NCBI GenBank assembly: GCA_012934845.2
Contig: WNNJ02000360.1
Coordinates: 124,001-188,000, forward strand
Origin: Pomphorhynchus laevis
Lineage: Eukaryota > Acanthocephala > Palaeacanthocephala > Echinorhynchida > Pomphorhynchidae
Length of the DNA stretch: 64,000 bases
Direction: 5' to 3'
Within the stretch, counting starts at the first letter, position 1. Each line of letters starts with the position of its first letter. This document shows, piece by piece, positions 41,348 to 51,136 of this stretch. A program made the translations under genes and the position numbers. The notes beneath the pieces were generated by a model. The model did no database searches. It saw nothing but the letters and a program-made list of their open reading frames with translations, and had not been told where the DNA came from.

Positions 41348-42025
41348 TTAACGCAGTGGCGTACCACGGGATGAGCGTGGACTTCGCAAACTAGCAGATA
41401 TTGACCGAGCGATTCCGAAGCTGATCTTTCTCTTAAGTTTCACTGCTAAATCACTGTAACTTAAGGGTCCTTTTTGTGCTAAGGTCGATGCAATTGTTTT
41501 CACTAACATGCTAGCTTCTTTGCCAAATCCTCCTGCTGTTGAAAAGACTAATGGAACAAATGAACTGTTTTTAATTCTTCGCACTCTTTCACTGTACTTC
41601 GATTTTTTCCGGTTTTCGTTGTACTCGAAGGCCGATTTAGGTGCACGAGTAATGTCTGATTGAGCTTGTGTTGAAAATACATTAACGTCGTAGAACGTTC
41701 GCTCGAATCGAGAACCGTAAACACCAGAGAATACTATATCTAGTCGTGCACATTGTTTGTTCGTTGTCGCTAAGTTTTCAAAGATAATATTATCGGGAAC
41801 ATTCATTAACTCCGGTTCAATTCCGACATTGTGGCCAACTAAGCTCAGAGCACTTGCTATTGTATCCCGGACTGCATTATGTCGGATGATCGATAGTGCT
41901 TTATAATTGCATGATAGTGCGTGCGCTAAGGTTATATTCCACCCGCAGTAACACAATCGCTTATCGAAACCTTGATCCAAGTTACCATATTGTGCGTTGA
42001 TTGCATCGGCGAATTCATTGATGGA
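41348..42025 (-). mobile_element. RLE-A copy A3, 3' end (nuclease part)
   Basis: Open for 210 codons: KRLCYCGWNITLAHALSCNY (CCHC finger), IIRHNAVRDTIASALSLVG, ARLDIVFSGVYGSRFERTFY, DVNVFSTQAQSD, then KSKYSERVRRIKNSSFVPLV and FSTAGGFGKEAS to an Arg/Ser-rich end. The 5' side is truncated near 42025. The frame is undamaged over its whole length, which suggests a fairly recent insertion. Confidence 0.8.
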
Positions 42026-42087
42026 TAGTATTGATGGATAACTGTTAGTATTAGTAATACTAACATTATATTACTAACACTGAACAT

Positions 42088-43930
42088 ACAAAACTCAACA
42101 TACACACATGGTAAGAGGAAAAGCTTCATCGACACACTTTACTGCAATTGTAATATATTACAAAACTCAATATACACACATGGTAAGAGGAAAAGCTTGA
42201 TCGACATACTTTACTGCAATTGTAATGGTCCTGCGGCTCGCTGTATGGGTTGCAAATGTGCGAAAATGATAGAAAATGCACAAATTGTAGAGTTTCCGGC
42301 TGTCGGAATTCTACAAATAATATTATTCCCGCGAATCCGCTTATAAATTCTAACGATTGGTGTTCAGATTCTGCCGTTTAGTCAACTAAAATTGATTGGG
42401 TTTCAAATAACCCTTCCATCAACTTCACAGCTATTCAATTCGTAATGAACATATCAAACTTTCACTTACCGCAGTTTTATCAACGAAAGGGGTTTATGAG
42501 CGTGTCATCCAATGGCTTCCCAACTTATTGATATTACCAACGTGTAATGCTAGTCATATAGTTATCAAGATGCTGACATCTTTTTATTCGTGTGCTACAA
42601 GCAACGGAAGAGACGCTAGTTATTCACTAATAAAAGCAACAGTATTTACCCTTTGTATATTGCAGAAATTACAAACTTCGAGAATTGCGATAGTACGATA
42701 GTAAGAAAAACCTTAGAGCGCAGACTTAAACTTTGGGAATCCGGGAACATAAGCGAATTTTTCAGTGAGGCAAACTATATCCGGAACGAAAGGTCTTCAC
42801 GAAAAATCAGAAATGATATGGAATGGACTTAGCGATATCAAAGTTTAGTGACTCGTGGACGGTTGGCAGCAAGTACGTCCATTTTGAAAGATGCCACTCT
42901 ATCTCGAGTACTATCACCCTACGAATACATAAACGGAAAGTCACTAGCGAATATCTTGTAGGCGAACTCAAAATGGAGCAGGTCCGTCGGGCCTAGACGC
43001 TCTAAGTTGGAGGCACATGTTAACAACATTTGGACATGACTCTATAAACTTAGCCCAGTCCTTCGCGTCCTTTGCGATAACGCTAGCTACTAAGTCAATG
43101 GAATCCATTCAGCTAGAAGCTTTTACAACTTGTCGATTAACCCTCCCTGCAAAAGAAAACTGGTGGCATTTGGCCGATTGGAATTGGTGACACCGCAATA
43201 CGAATAATTAGCAAGGCAATAATAGGTATCGTGAGGACGGATATTCAACATGTTGCCGGGTCTTCCCACCTAGCTGCAGGATAGAACGGAGGAATTAATC
43301 ACGCCATTCATTCACTACATGCAAGGTATAAATCAGGACGTAGCATGTGTGTGCTAGCAATAGACGCATCTAACGCGTTCAATTCCCTAAATCGAAATGT
43401 AGCACTGCATAACATGGAGTACTGATGTCTACGTTATCACGTGTCCTAAAAGATATATAAAGTACTCCTGAACAATTGGTTCTTGAATATGGTGGTAGCG
43501 TCTACTCAAGGTAGGGATTTACGCAAAGAAACCTCATTCATCAGTCGTTCGGTCCTAAATGTTTTTCAAAATTTGTATGCCGACGACGCGAACTTCGTTG
43601 GAAAGGTGGATGAACTAAAAACTATAAATTCATGAGTATCCGAAATTCGGCTATCATGTGAATCCAGCAAAAGTGTACTTGTTCCCCATTCCCCGATCCC
43701 TATTAATGATCTAACCTCACCAGACATCAAAACCTCCATCAACGGAACAATGATCTTAGGTGATCCAATTGGTACTAAAGTGTTCTAGAAGAGCCTATCC
43801 AGTTGAAAGCAGTCAAATGGACCAGTATTTGTACAAACATTAGCAGTGTTTGCCTATATCGATCCGCACGTTGCATACTGTGGCCTGATAAACTCGGTCC
43901 AAATGAAGTGGACCTTTTCTTTACGAACTA
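42088..43930 (+). mobile_element. RLE-A copy A4, 5' part, heavily decayed
   Basis: The start region occurs twice in tandem (42090-42156 and 42164-42225: ATGGTAAGAGGAAAAGCTT). YCNCNGPAARCMGCKCAKM (about 42212) is the N-terminal cysteine cluster. The RT shows GAGPSGLDALSWRHML (about 42975), LAIDASNAFNSLNRNVA (about 43360) and YADDANFVGK (about 43575, motif C intact). Dozens of stops and frame changes. It ends where the L2-like LINE starts; the 3' part probably continues at 45645. Confidence 0.75.
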
Positions 43931-44007
43931 GTAAAAAAAAATTATTTTAACGTGGCAAATGCGTGCCAGCGCACGCTTACATGACCACAACAAAACAAAA
44001 CTGTAAA

Positions 44008-44484
44008 TCAGGTGTCGAGAAGGTGTGAACGGAGGAGGTGTTTAAATGTGATAAAGGAGGGGGCGCGGCGGACGTCGAGAGGGAGTTGATTCCAGGCGAG
44101 TGAGGCGGCGACGAGGAAGGATCGGAGACCGTAGTTGTTGGAGTAATTAGGAACGTGGAGTAAGAGGGTATGACGGGAACGCAGCGATAGCGAGGTGGGG
44201 CGAGTGTCGTCTAAGAAAGGAAGTTTGATGAACGATGGGGAGCCGACATCGATGAGACGAAAAGTAACGAGAAGAAGGCGGAGTTTGATGCGAATGAGGA
44301 TGGTGGACCAGGAGAGTTGGACAAAATATGTGGATGTGTGGTCGAAGCGACGGAGACGAAAGAGCACTCGAACAGCGGTGTTGATTATTCGTTGTAGGGG
44401 TAGGATGATGGATTTTGGAGAATTGGCGAAAAGGCTAAGGCAGTAATCGATTTTAGGGAAAAGAAGCGATGAAAGAAGAGACAT
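44008..44484 (-). CDS. CR1/L2-like LINE RT C-terminal domain (158 codons)
   Basis: LLFPKIDYCLSLFANSPKSI, LQRIINTAVRVLFRLRRFDH, LLLVTFRLIDVGSPSF and AASLAWNQLPLDVRRAPSFI. This word order is diagnostic for CR1/L2/Rex-group LINEs. Uninterrupted to the stop at 44008. Confidence 0.8.
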   Translation of the reverse strand: MSLLSSLLFPKIDYCLSLFANSPKSIILPLQRIINTAVRVLFRLRRFDHTSTYFVQLSWSTILIRIKLRLLLVTFRLIDVGSPSFIKLPFLDDTRPTSLSLRSRHTLLLHVPNYSNNYGLRSFLVAASLAWNQLPLDVRRAPSFITFKHLLRSHLLDT

Positions 44485-45282
44485 ACAAGAACGGAAGTCG
44501 ATAAGGGGGCGGATACGGCGGATGTCACGGAGAATTAAGTTAGATGAGCGGACCTTGTCACGGACGAAGGGTTTAAGGGAAAGGTGATCATCGAAATGGA
44601 AGCCTATGAAAGTGAGATTGTGGACTATTGGATGATCGATGAGGCAAAATATACAGTGGGAGGAGATATATTTGGTTTACGTGCGAGGATCCACATTATT
44701 TTAGACTTGTCGGGGTTTAGAACGAGATGGAGATTGGAGAGACGTTCGTAGATAGAAGAAAGACAGTTGGAGGCAGAATTGCCGATATCGTGTATGTGAT
44801 GTGCGGGTGCATGAACATAGATGAGGATGCCATCGGCGTATTGCGTGACGTTAAAGATAAAAGGTTTGATAAACGGAGAGATATCGCCAAGCAGAAGAGA
44901 GAAAAGCAGGGGACCTAGGACTGAACCTTGTAGGACCCCGCAAAAGATAAGGATGGGAGGGCAGGATGACGAATTAGAACAGACGCGAAAGGAACCGTCG
45001 GATAGATATGAGGCAAACCATGCTACGGAGGAAGAAGAAAAGCCGTATTATCATAACGAAGGCGAGAAAGGAGAACGGAGTGGTCGACAATGTCGAATGC
45101 GGAGGAGAGGTCGAGGGAGATGAGAACACTATATAGAGCTGTGTCTCGAGAAATGAGTCAGTCGTTGTACACTTTTATGCATGCGATTTCTGTCGAGTGA
45201 TTAGAGCGATAAGCGGATTGGAAAGTAGGGTACAGATTGGATGAGGAGAGATAAGCGTTGATTTGTATTAAGAAAAGGCGTT

Positions 45283-45650
45283 CTAAGAGCTTAGAAAGAG
45301 TAAGGAGTAGCGAAATGGGGCGAGAGCTAGAAGGAATTGAGGGGTCAAGCGATTGTTTTTCTTAAGGAGGGGACGAACGATTGCGGATTTCCAGTGTGAA
45401 GGGAAGATACGACTGCGGATGGACGAGTTAAACAAGGTTGTGAGAAATGGGGATATCGATGAGCATATAGATTGAAATATGTGAGTAGGCAGGGGATCGG
45501 CAGGTGAGGTTTTGTTGGGCAAGGACATGATTACAGATGATACTTCTGTAGGTGAGACAGGGAGAAGATGAAAGAGTTTTAGAAGGATTAGGCTAGACTG
45601 GCCAGAGTGGGATAGGATGGAGACCGGGGTGTGAGAGAGCAACGATGTAA
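45283..45650 (-). pseudogene. CR1/L2-like LINE RT fingers
   Basis: SLLSHTPVSILSHSGQSSLI, LLKLFHLLPVSPTEVSSVIM and SLPNKTSPADPLPTHIFQSI, then FPSHWKSAIVRPLLKKN. Open in one frame to 45283, after which the palm continues in other frames. Residues before about 45650 belong to the neighbouring RLE-A piece on the other strand. Confidence 0.7.
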
Positions 45651-46460
45651 TTTTGCACGCGACACGATGGGATGCATCATCGTGGTTAAGTGCATTGCCT
45701 ATATCAACCGTAAAGCACAATCTATCTTCCAAGCAATCCAAAGATGCCATAGAAAGCCGTTATGGTCAAATGCCTTCAAACCTGACAAATAGTTTTTGTC
45801 CCTGTGGGGAAAAGCTGGATATGAGTCATGCACTAGCCTGTAGAAACGGCGGCCTTCCTATTATACGCCACAATGCAATAAGGGATATTCTTGTCAGAAA
45901 ACATTCTTGAGTTTGTAACTCTGCAAACACGGAACCTTTGCTATGCACAGTACCTGCAAGTCTTGAATTTATGGATCGCACAACTACACGTGACCTTTGT
46001 GCCGGCTTGACATTGTTTTTTCTGGTCTCGGCAATTACTTGTTTGAGCGGATGTTCTTCGACGTTACAGTTTTTTCCATATTTACTCAAGCCAGCAACTC
46101 TAGATCTCTCGAAGCAAGTTTTCTTTACAACGAACAACGAAATGATCAAAATACAACAAAAGAATAAAAGAGATGGAACGAGATACATTTATTCCGATCG
46201 TGTTATCGTCATCCGAAGGATTAGGGGATCAGGCAATAAAATTACTTAAACATTTGTCTGGTGTCATATCTAGCCGAACGAACGCAGAATACGCATTAAC
46301 ACTAATTCGGATCAAAAGAAAAATATCCATTGAAATCGCCCACTCCGCCTCAGCATGCTTGAGAGCCTCGCGCTCCTGCAGGAAGTGTGCAGTGAAGTCG
46401 GATAGAAATATTTGTCGGCCGCATTTGAAAGATGACTATGAAAACGTTTTATAATTTATA
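45645..46460 (+). mobile_element. RLE-A copy A5, 3' part (probably the rest of A4)
   Basis: Plus strand: ASSWLSALPISTVKHNLSSK, then FCPCGEKLDMSHALACRNGG (CCHC finger), IIRHNAIRDILV (45653-45910), a degraded nuclease core (about 45990-46150: ARLDIVFS-like in another frame) and a C terminus MERDTFIPIVLSSSEGLGDQ (46173-46454). It picks up the protein roughly 100 residues after the point where A4 stops, on the same strand. Confidence 0.75.
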
Positions 46461-46494
46461 AGCTCATTTGCGGGACCCTTGTAATATAATAAAA

Positions 46495-46715
46495 ATTTAT
46501 AATAGGTTAAAAAAATTTAATCCATATTTATACCCTTTTTATAGCATTTTCCTTAAATTACTATTTTCAATTAATTCTAGATTATGAGTGCATATGTTTA
46601 TTTTATCAAAATAAAGACTTTTGCAATTGCATTCAATTACTATAATGTTTCTAATATTATCGTTACATATTGATTTCAATTCTTTGTTATAAAACAATTG
46701 TACTTGATTGCATCT
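46495..46715 (-). mobile_element. PLE-N N-terminal fragment
   Basis: Homologous to 7530-7700 of N1: the minus strand reads pieces of SICNDNIRNIIVIECNCKSL and NLELIENSNLRKMLYKGYKY. No RT motif. Confidence 0.6.
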
Positions 46716-47145
46716 GCGAGCTGAAATTTTTCTGATTATGGCACGATATTATCCTTACATGTATTGATTTTATTTTGATACAGCAGGATGCTACTAATCA
46801 GTCTGGGTGTGTTTTATCAGCTGCTGACCTATACCTACATTTCAGGTTTCGACCCTTATTTTCTGATTTCTCCGTACACTGATGCTGATCAGATTTGAAC
46901 TCAAGACGTCTGTATCGCGATTCAACGTTACATCCACTAGGCTGGTGTAGATATACATTTCTGTATATTACTTTTGGTAGGGTATATCACACAACATTCT
47001 ACCTAGTTGTGTGATCCGCTAGCCGGATCACTGGTTTTTCATACTGCCACTTGAAATGAATATTTTTAATTGTACTTAAGTGCATCTGCGAGCTAAAATT
47101 TTTCTGATTATGGCACGATATTATCCTCACAGGTATTGATCTTTG
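46716..47145 (-). mobile_element. tRNA-related SINE, copy S2
   Basis: Reverse of S1: on the minus strand GTGATCCG-GCTAG-CGGATCAC (about 47015-47036), CCTAGTGGATGTAACG (A-box-like, about 46935), GAGTTCAAATCTGATCAG (B-box-like, about 46885), CAGCAGCTGATAAAACACAC and TCCTGCTGTATC, then the CATCTGCGAGCT...tail. The CATCTGCGAGCT segment occurs again at 47080-47140, so two units or a partial duplication are joined. Confidence 0.65.
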
Positions 47146-47149
47146 ATAG

Positions 47150-48565
47150 AAAGAATATATACGTTTTCTAGCTCGTCGGTGGTTTTCTGTGATAATAAGC
47201 CAGTATAGAAGACTTCGATTATGTTTTCCTTTAGTGGCCCAAACCATTCCCCCTTGCATTTTGTGGTGCGAATAATGTAAAGCCCTTTATTCTGGAAAGC
47301 GTAAATATATGCGTAGTACGTACAATGAGCATCCCTATCTGCTGATGTGCTAAGTTGCAGTAGCTGTTCGCACCATATGGTTATCTTACGTGACACGATC
47401 CGCTCAATAAATGCGACGGTTTCAACTGGTGCACCAAGAATTGTAAGACCTTTATCCGTTATATGTAGGTTTGCATCGTGAAATACACTAATCACTCTTA
47501 GTTTTTGTTCAGGGTGAACCAATATTTTGCGCTTTGCTGGGTTAACGATATATTCATATTGTGGACCTATCTCCATCAATAAATCCCATACCTATCTGAA
47601 GTTTTCCGTGGTGCCCACAAAGTTTGCGTCATCCGCATACGATTTTTGAGTGACATCCGGTATACACTCTTGAATTCGTCGGATAAGCGGTATCGGCAGA
47701 GCTGCAAACGCGGCCATTGCCAACGGATCTCCTTGAGTGAATCTTTCTGTTGCTTTTAGCACGCCATATCCCGTCGTCATCAATATACTGCCGCCATATG
47801 TGTTATGCAACACTTGTGACATGGCTGGGCATACGTTAGCTATATTTGCTAGAACCAGCTTTCGACAGCCGTTGTTAAACGCATTGCTTGCATAAATTGT
47901 GAGAATGGAATGGTTCCTATTTGATTCGTATGCTTGTGAAATGGAGTGTACAGCATACTCAATACCGGATCTCTGTGATACACACAATTGAACACATTTT
48001 GCAATACACACATTTTGCAATGGATGTTTGATCACTGACATTATTGTTTTACCTATTATCTTGCGTGGATGTCCTATACGCCTATGGGACGTACTACGGG
48101 ATTTTTTTCAGTGGGAGTAGTCTACTGGCTAATATTGCTTCAATAATCGAAAATGCAATCCTTTCGTTAGCTACTCTTCTGGCCAGATCGGCAATACTTT
48201 CGGCTAGTTTTAATGAGTGTGACTTGAAACATGTCAAAAAGCGTTGAAATTCGAACGCCGTTATTCCCGACGGTTCGGCTCCTCCATGTGTTTTCAATGC
48301 TGCTGATATTATTTTCTTGCCATCGATTTGACAAAGTTCTAGTACCTGTTGAGGCACACATTTTGGTAGCGGAGCATGAAGTATAGCTTTAGTTGAGCTT
48401 CAGTAGCAGTGGCATGTAGATCACGCAAAATATTTTCGAATGTACGATCTTCGTAAATGTCATCAAGAGCGTGTACTGGAACATTACATTCTTGATCTAA
48501 GTTGTCCAGTAATTTAATCGCGGCGCCGGTTCTTCCCTTTTTAATAGATGTACAAATCATTTTTG
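47150..48565 (-). mobile_element. RLE-A copy A6 (RT region)
   Basis: Minus strand: IKLLDNLDQECNVPVHALDD (48339-48560), GGAEPSGITAFEFQRFLTCF (about 48260), RSGIEYAVHSISQAYE, LTIYASNAFNNGCRKLV (motif A with Asp changed to Tyr), ERFTQGDPLAMAAFAA and KSYADDANFVGTTE (motif C intact; 47592-48041), then the thumb (47127-47579). Three or four frame changes. It is truncated at 47145 against the SINE, so the nuclease is missing. Confidence 0.8.
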
Positions 48566-48868
48566 CCAGTTAGCTTGTGTTTACCCACACAGTTGCTTGC
48601 TCTTCTCAGTCGTTGTTAAAGGGAACTCGCTTTTTCCATTAACTCCGACAGCATTGCGGACTTCCATATCTCCAATCATCTCGTAAGGGTTTTTCGGATT
48701 AATGATGATTTCCGTGAGGGGAAACGTCGCATGACACATTGGCAGATGATAGTAATTTCCTTTGACACCGTAGCTTTACCTGGAAGTGCATTTGCAATCG
48801 CTTCATATTTTGCACTTAATATGTCGATGAGAACATTGCTAGATTCTCAAAGTGAAAGTGATAATAAT
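48566..48868 (-). other. Coding-like stretch upstream of A6, unassigned
   Basis: The minus strand has an open stretch, KGNYYHLPMCHATFPLTEII then INPKNPYEMIGDMEVRNAVG, without stops over about 60 codons. It does not match the RLE-A N terminus of A1 or A2. It could be an N-terminal part of a divergent RLE-A subfamily or other captured sequence. Confidence 0.35.
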
Positions 48869-48869
48869 A

Positions 48870-50330
48870 AATCAATAAGTTAAAATTTAATAATTAGATA
48901 ATAAATAATTATAAATAATTGTTAAAAGATTTTATATAATTTATATTAAGTTAAAATAAAAAATTGAAACTTAAAATAAAAGTAAATTTTTATGAATTGA
49001 CTAATAAATAAGAGATGTTGTATCAGAATTAGGATAAGAGGTCATCAGGAGTACCTGCTATGCTATCAGGTTTCGGCTACTATTCCTCGACCCAACACGG
49101 CAGCGGGGCGGGTCCAAACACGTGCTAATGACGTATTTTTTCTGATGAAATTTAAATTTTAGTATTATATTCTAATACAAAGTATATTATTTATTATCCA
49201 TCCATAAAAATTTTCCGCTAATGATTTTAAATTTATTTTTAATATTATTGTGTTGATTTATATATTTTACTATTTTCTGTTTGCTGGTATTTTTATAGTA
49301 ACGTAGTTTAAAATATGCATCTATTAAATTATTTAAATGATTTTGAATAAAGCCAATATCATTACATATTGTTGCAATTCTTAAAATTTCATTATTTAAT
49401 GTATTATATTTTATATGAATTTGTTTATAACCGTAAGCTAACAAAATTTCTCCAAGTAGCCTTATTCTTAATAAAACCTATATTAATAATAAAGAAGATA
49501 TGTATCTAAATATAAACATTAAATTAATACAATTAAAGCAACTTCCAATTTGAATTATTTTATTTCAAATATGATATAGCATTATTATTTTTATTTCATA
49601 GTTATGAACAAATTCATATTCTATAAATTCATATTCTATATTTGTTCACTAATTGAACAAATATACACCTTCTTTATCATTAATATTGGTTTTGTTAAGA
49701 ATAAGGCTTTCTGGATAAATTTGTTCACTAATTGAATAAAAATTGCTAGAATTAAATACACATACATCATCAATATATTGAAACATATATTTCATATCTT
49801 TATATAATTTAGATTTATTTTTTAAGCAGTTATGAACGAATTCATATTCTATATAGCTTAAAAATAATTCAGCTATAATTGGGCTACTAATACCACCCAT
49901 TGGAATACCTTTTATTTGTATAAATATATATGCCCATACTTTTAAATATTTCTGATTTATCAAAATATTTAAGGCTAATATTAATTCAATTTTATTCTTA
50001 TATTTATTTGAAGGTTTTATTTTTGCTAGATACGCGTTATAGTTATTTTAACATTTAAATGTAAAGTATCAATACAATTAAAGCTACTTTAAATTTGCAT
50101 TATTTTATTCAAATTATGATCAATAATTATCAATCAGTTAGCTGATTTGATATATGTAAATCTATTTTTAAATATCAGGTTTATTAATTTGTCTAACGCT
50201 TATTTAATATCTGCTAAATCTAAATTTGTATAAAGGGTAATAAAATCATAAGATATCAATTTTTATGAATTGACTAATAAATAATAGACGATGTATCATA
50301 ATAATGATTCGAGGTCATCAGGAAGAAATA
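48870..50330 (-). mobile_element. PLE-N copy N5, rearranged
   Basis: 3' UTR and module (48870-49200), C-terminal coding (49187-49430), an inverted ~130 bp piece (49430-49560, plus strand NNKEDMYLNINIKLIQL), then RT core on minus (49649-49963: GIPMGGISSPIIAELFLSYI, KYMFQYIDDVCVFNS) and further 5' RT pieces to about 50245. A second partial 3' UTR lies at 50245-50330. Several breaks. Confidence 0.7.
49649..49963 (-). pseudogene. PLE-N N5 RT palm (IDD motif)
   Basis: Open for about 104 codons: LKVWAYIFIQIKGIPMGGIS, PIIAELFLSYIEYEFVHNCL, YMFQYIDDVCVFNSSNFYSI. It shows the family-typical GGxSSPIIAxLFLSxIEYEF more clearly than N1 (which has GDN in place of GGI). Confidence 0.7.
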
Positions 50331-50385
50331 ATCATCAAAAATAGCAGTTTTGATTATTTTGGCATCACTGTACACTGCAATCGAG

Positions 50386-50421
50386 TAGGTGGACCTCATC
50401 AGCAGTGATGAGGTCCACCCA
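50386..50421. repeat. Short near-perfect hairpin
   Basis: GGTGGACCTCATCA-GCAG-TGATGAGGTCCACC: 14 perfect pairs, extended by two with one mismatch. It directly follows the PLE-N N5 remnants. Confidence 0.6.
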
Positions 50422-51136
50422 CACTAATTATACAAAAATACATCTTATTTTTTATTATTTTGGATTGCAACTCAACTACTGTCGAATGTTATTTCTTCAC
50501 AAAAATCAGATGGTAAATGTAAGTCGACTTTGTTAATTGAATGCTCTTCATTTGTTGTCTCATACAATAATTTAGTAAGATGTTTGTCGCAACATCTTAA
50601 TAAACATAAAATTGATTTATTCATAAATTGATCGTGCTCAAAGTGCTTTTCAAATTAAACTAAGCAACAATTACAATTTCATTTAGTGAGCATTTAATTT
50701 TAGTCTAAGCAACTGATAATTGAATGCTTAATAGGAAATGTGTCTATATTAATTCCTTATTTATCCACATGATAAACACATTCCTTTAAAACATATAATG
50801 ACGTTACGTAATAGAAATTACCATATTTGAGAATACAGAGTAGATGAGATGAAGAAACGTATCTATACTTATATAGAAACTGCGAAACATGTTGACTTTA
50901 TTAAACAGGTCATGTTAACTGCAATTTTTTAAGTTGCTTGAACATTTTTTCTATTTCCTTTTTCTTTATAGAGGAGAACAGACAGAGTAAACAATTTACT
51001 GACATTTTGATTATTTTTAGAACAAAGATAATAATTTCTAAGAACATCGCCAATTCTAATAAAGCAGCATTTACTATCGTCTATTAATAGAAGAATTCAG
51101 TCATATTGACAAATATTATAACGCTGACGTTCTCCG
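50422..51136. other. Upstream region of the sHSP gene
   Basis: AT-rich. No retroelement recognised, which makes it one of the few repeat-poor stretches. Contains an AAGATGTT-TGTCGC-AACATCTT hairpin (50576-50597). No canonical heat-shock element (nGAAnnTTCn array) or clear TATA/initiator arrangement could be picked out by eye. Confidence 0.45.

Larger units (their letters stand above)
43935..45650 (-). mobile_element. CR1/L2-like LINE, 5'-truncated
   Basis: Minus strand: RT fingers VSSVIMSLPNKTSPADPLPT and RIFPSHWKSAIVRPLLKKN (about 45540-45360), a degraded motif C (YADGILIYV, about 44850) and an intact C-terminal frame (44008-44484). The 3' UTR (43935-44005) closely matches the start of the copy at 28970. 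It lies between RLE-A pieces A4 and A5. Confidence 0.8.

Noticed and set aside
44695-45123. Plus-strand Arg/Glu-rich frames within 44.7-45.1 kb
   Set aside because: Antisense shadows of the L2-like LINE RT on the minus strand.
51060-51130. Heat-shock elements upstream of the sHSP gene (TTCTAAGAAC, AGAAGAATTC)
   Set aside because: Spacing between GAA and TTC units is 3 or 0, not the canonical 2, and there is no array.
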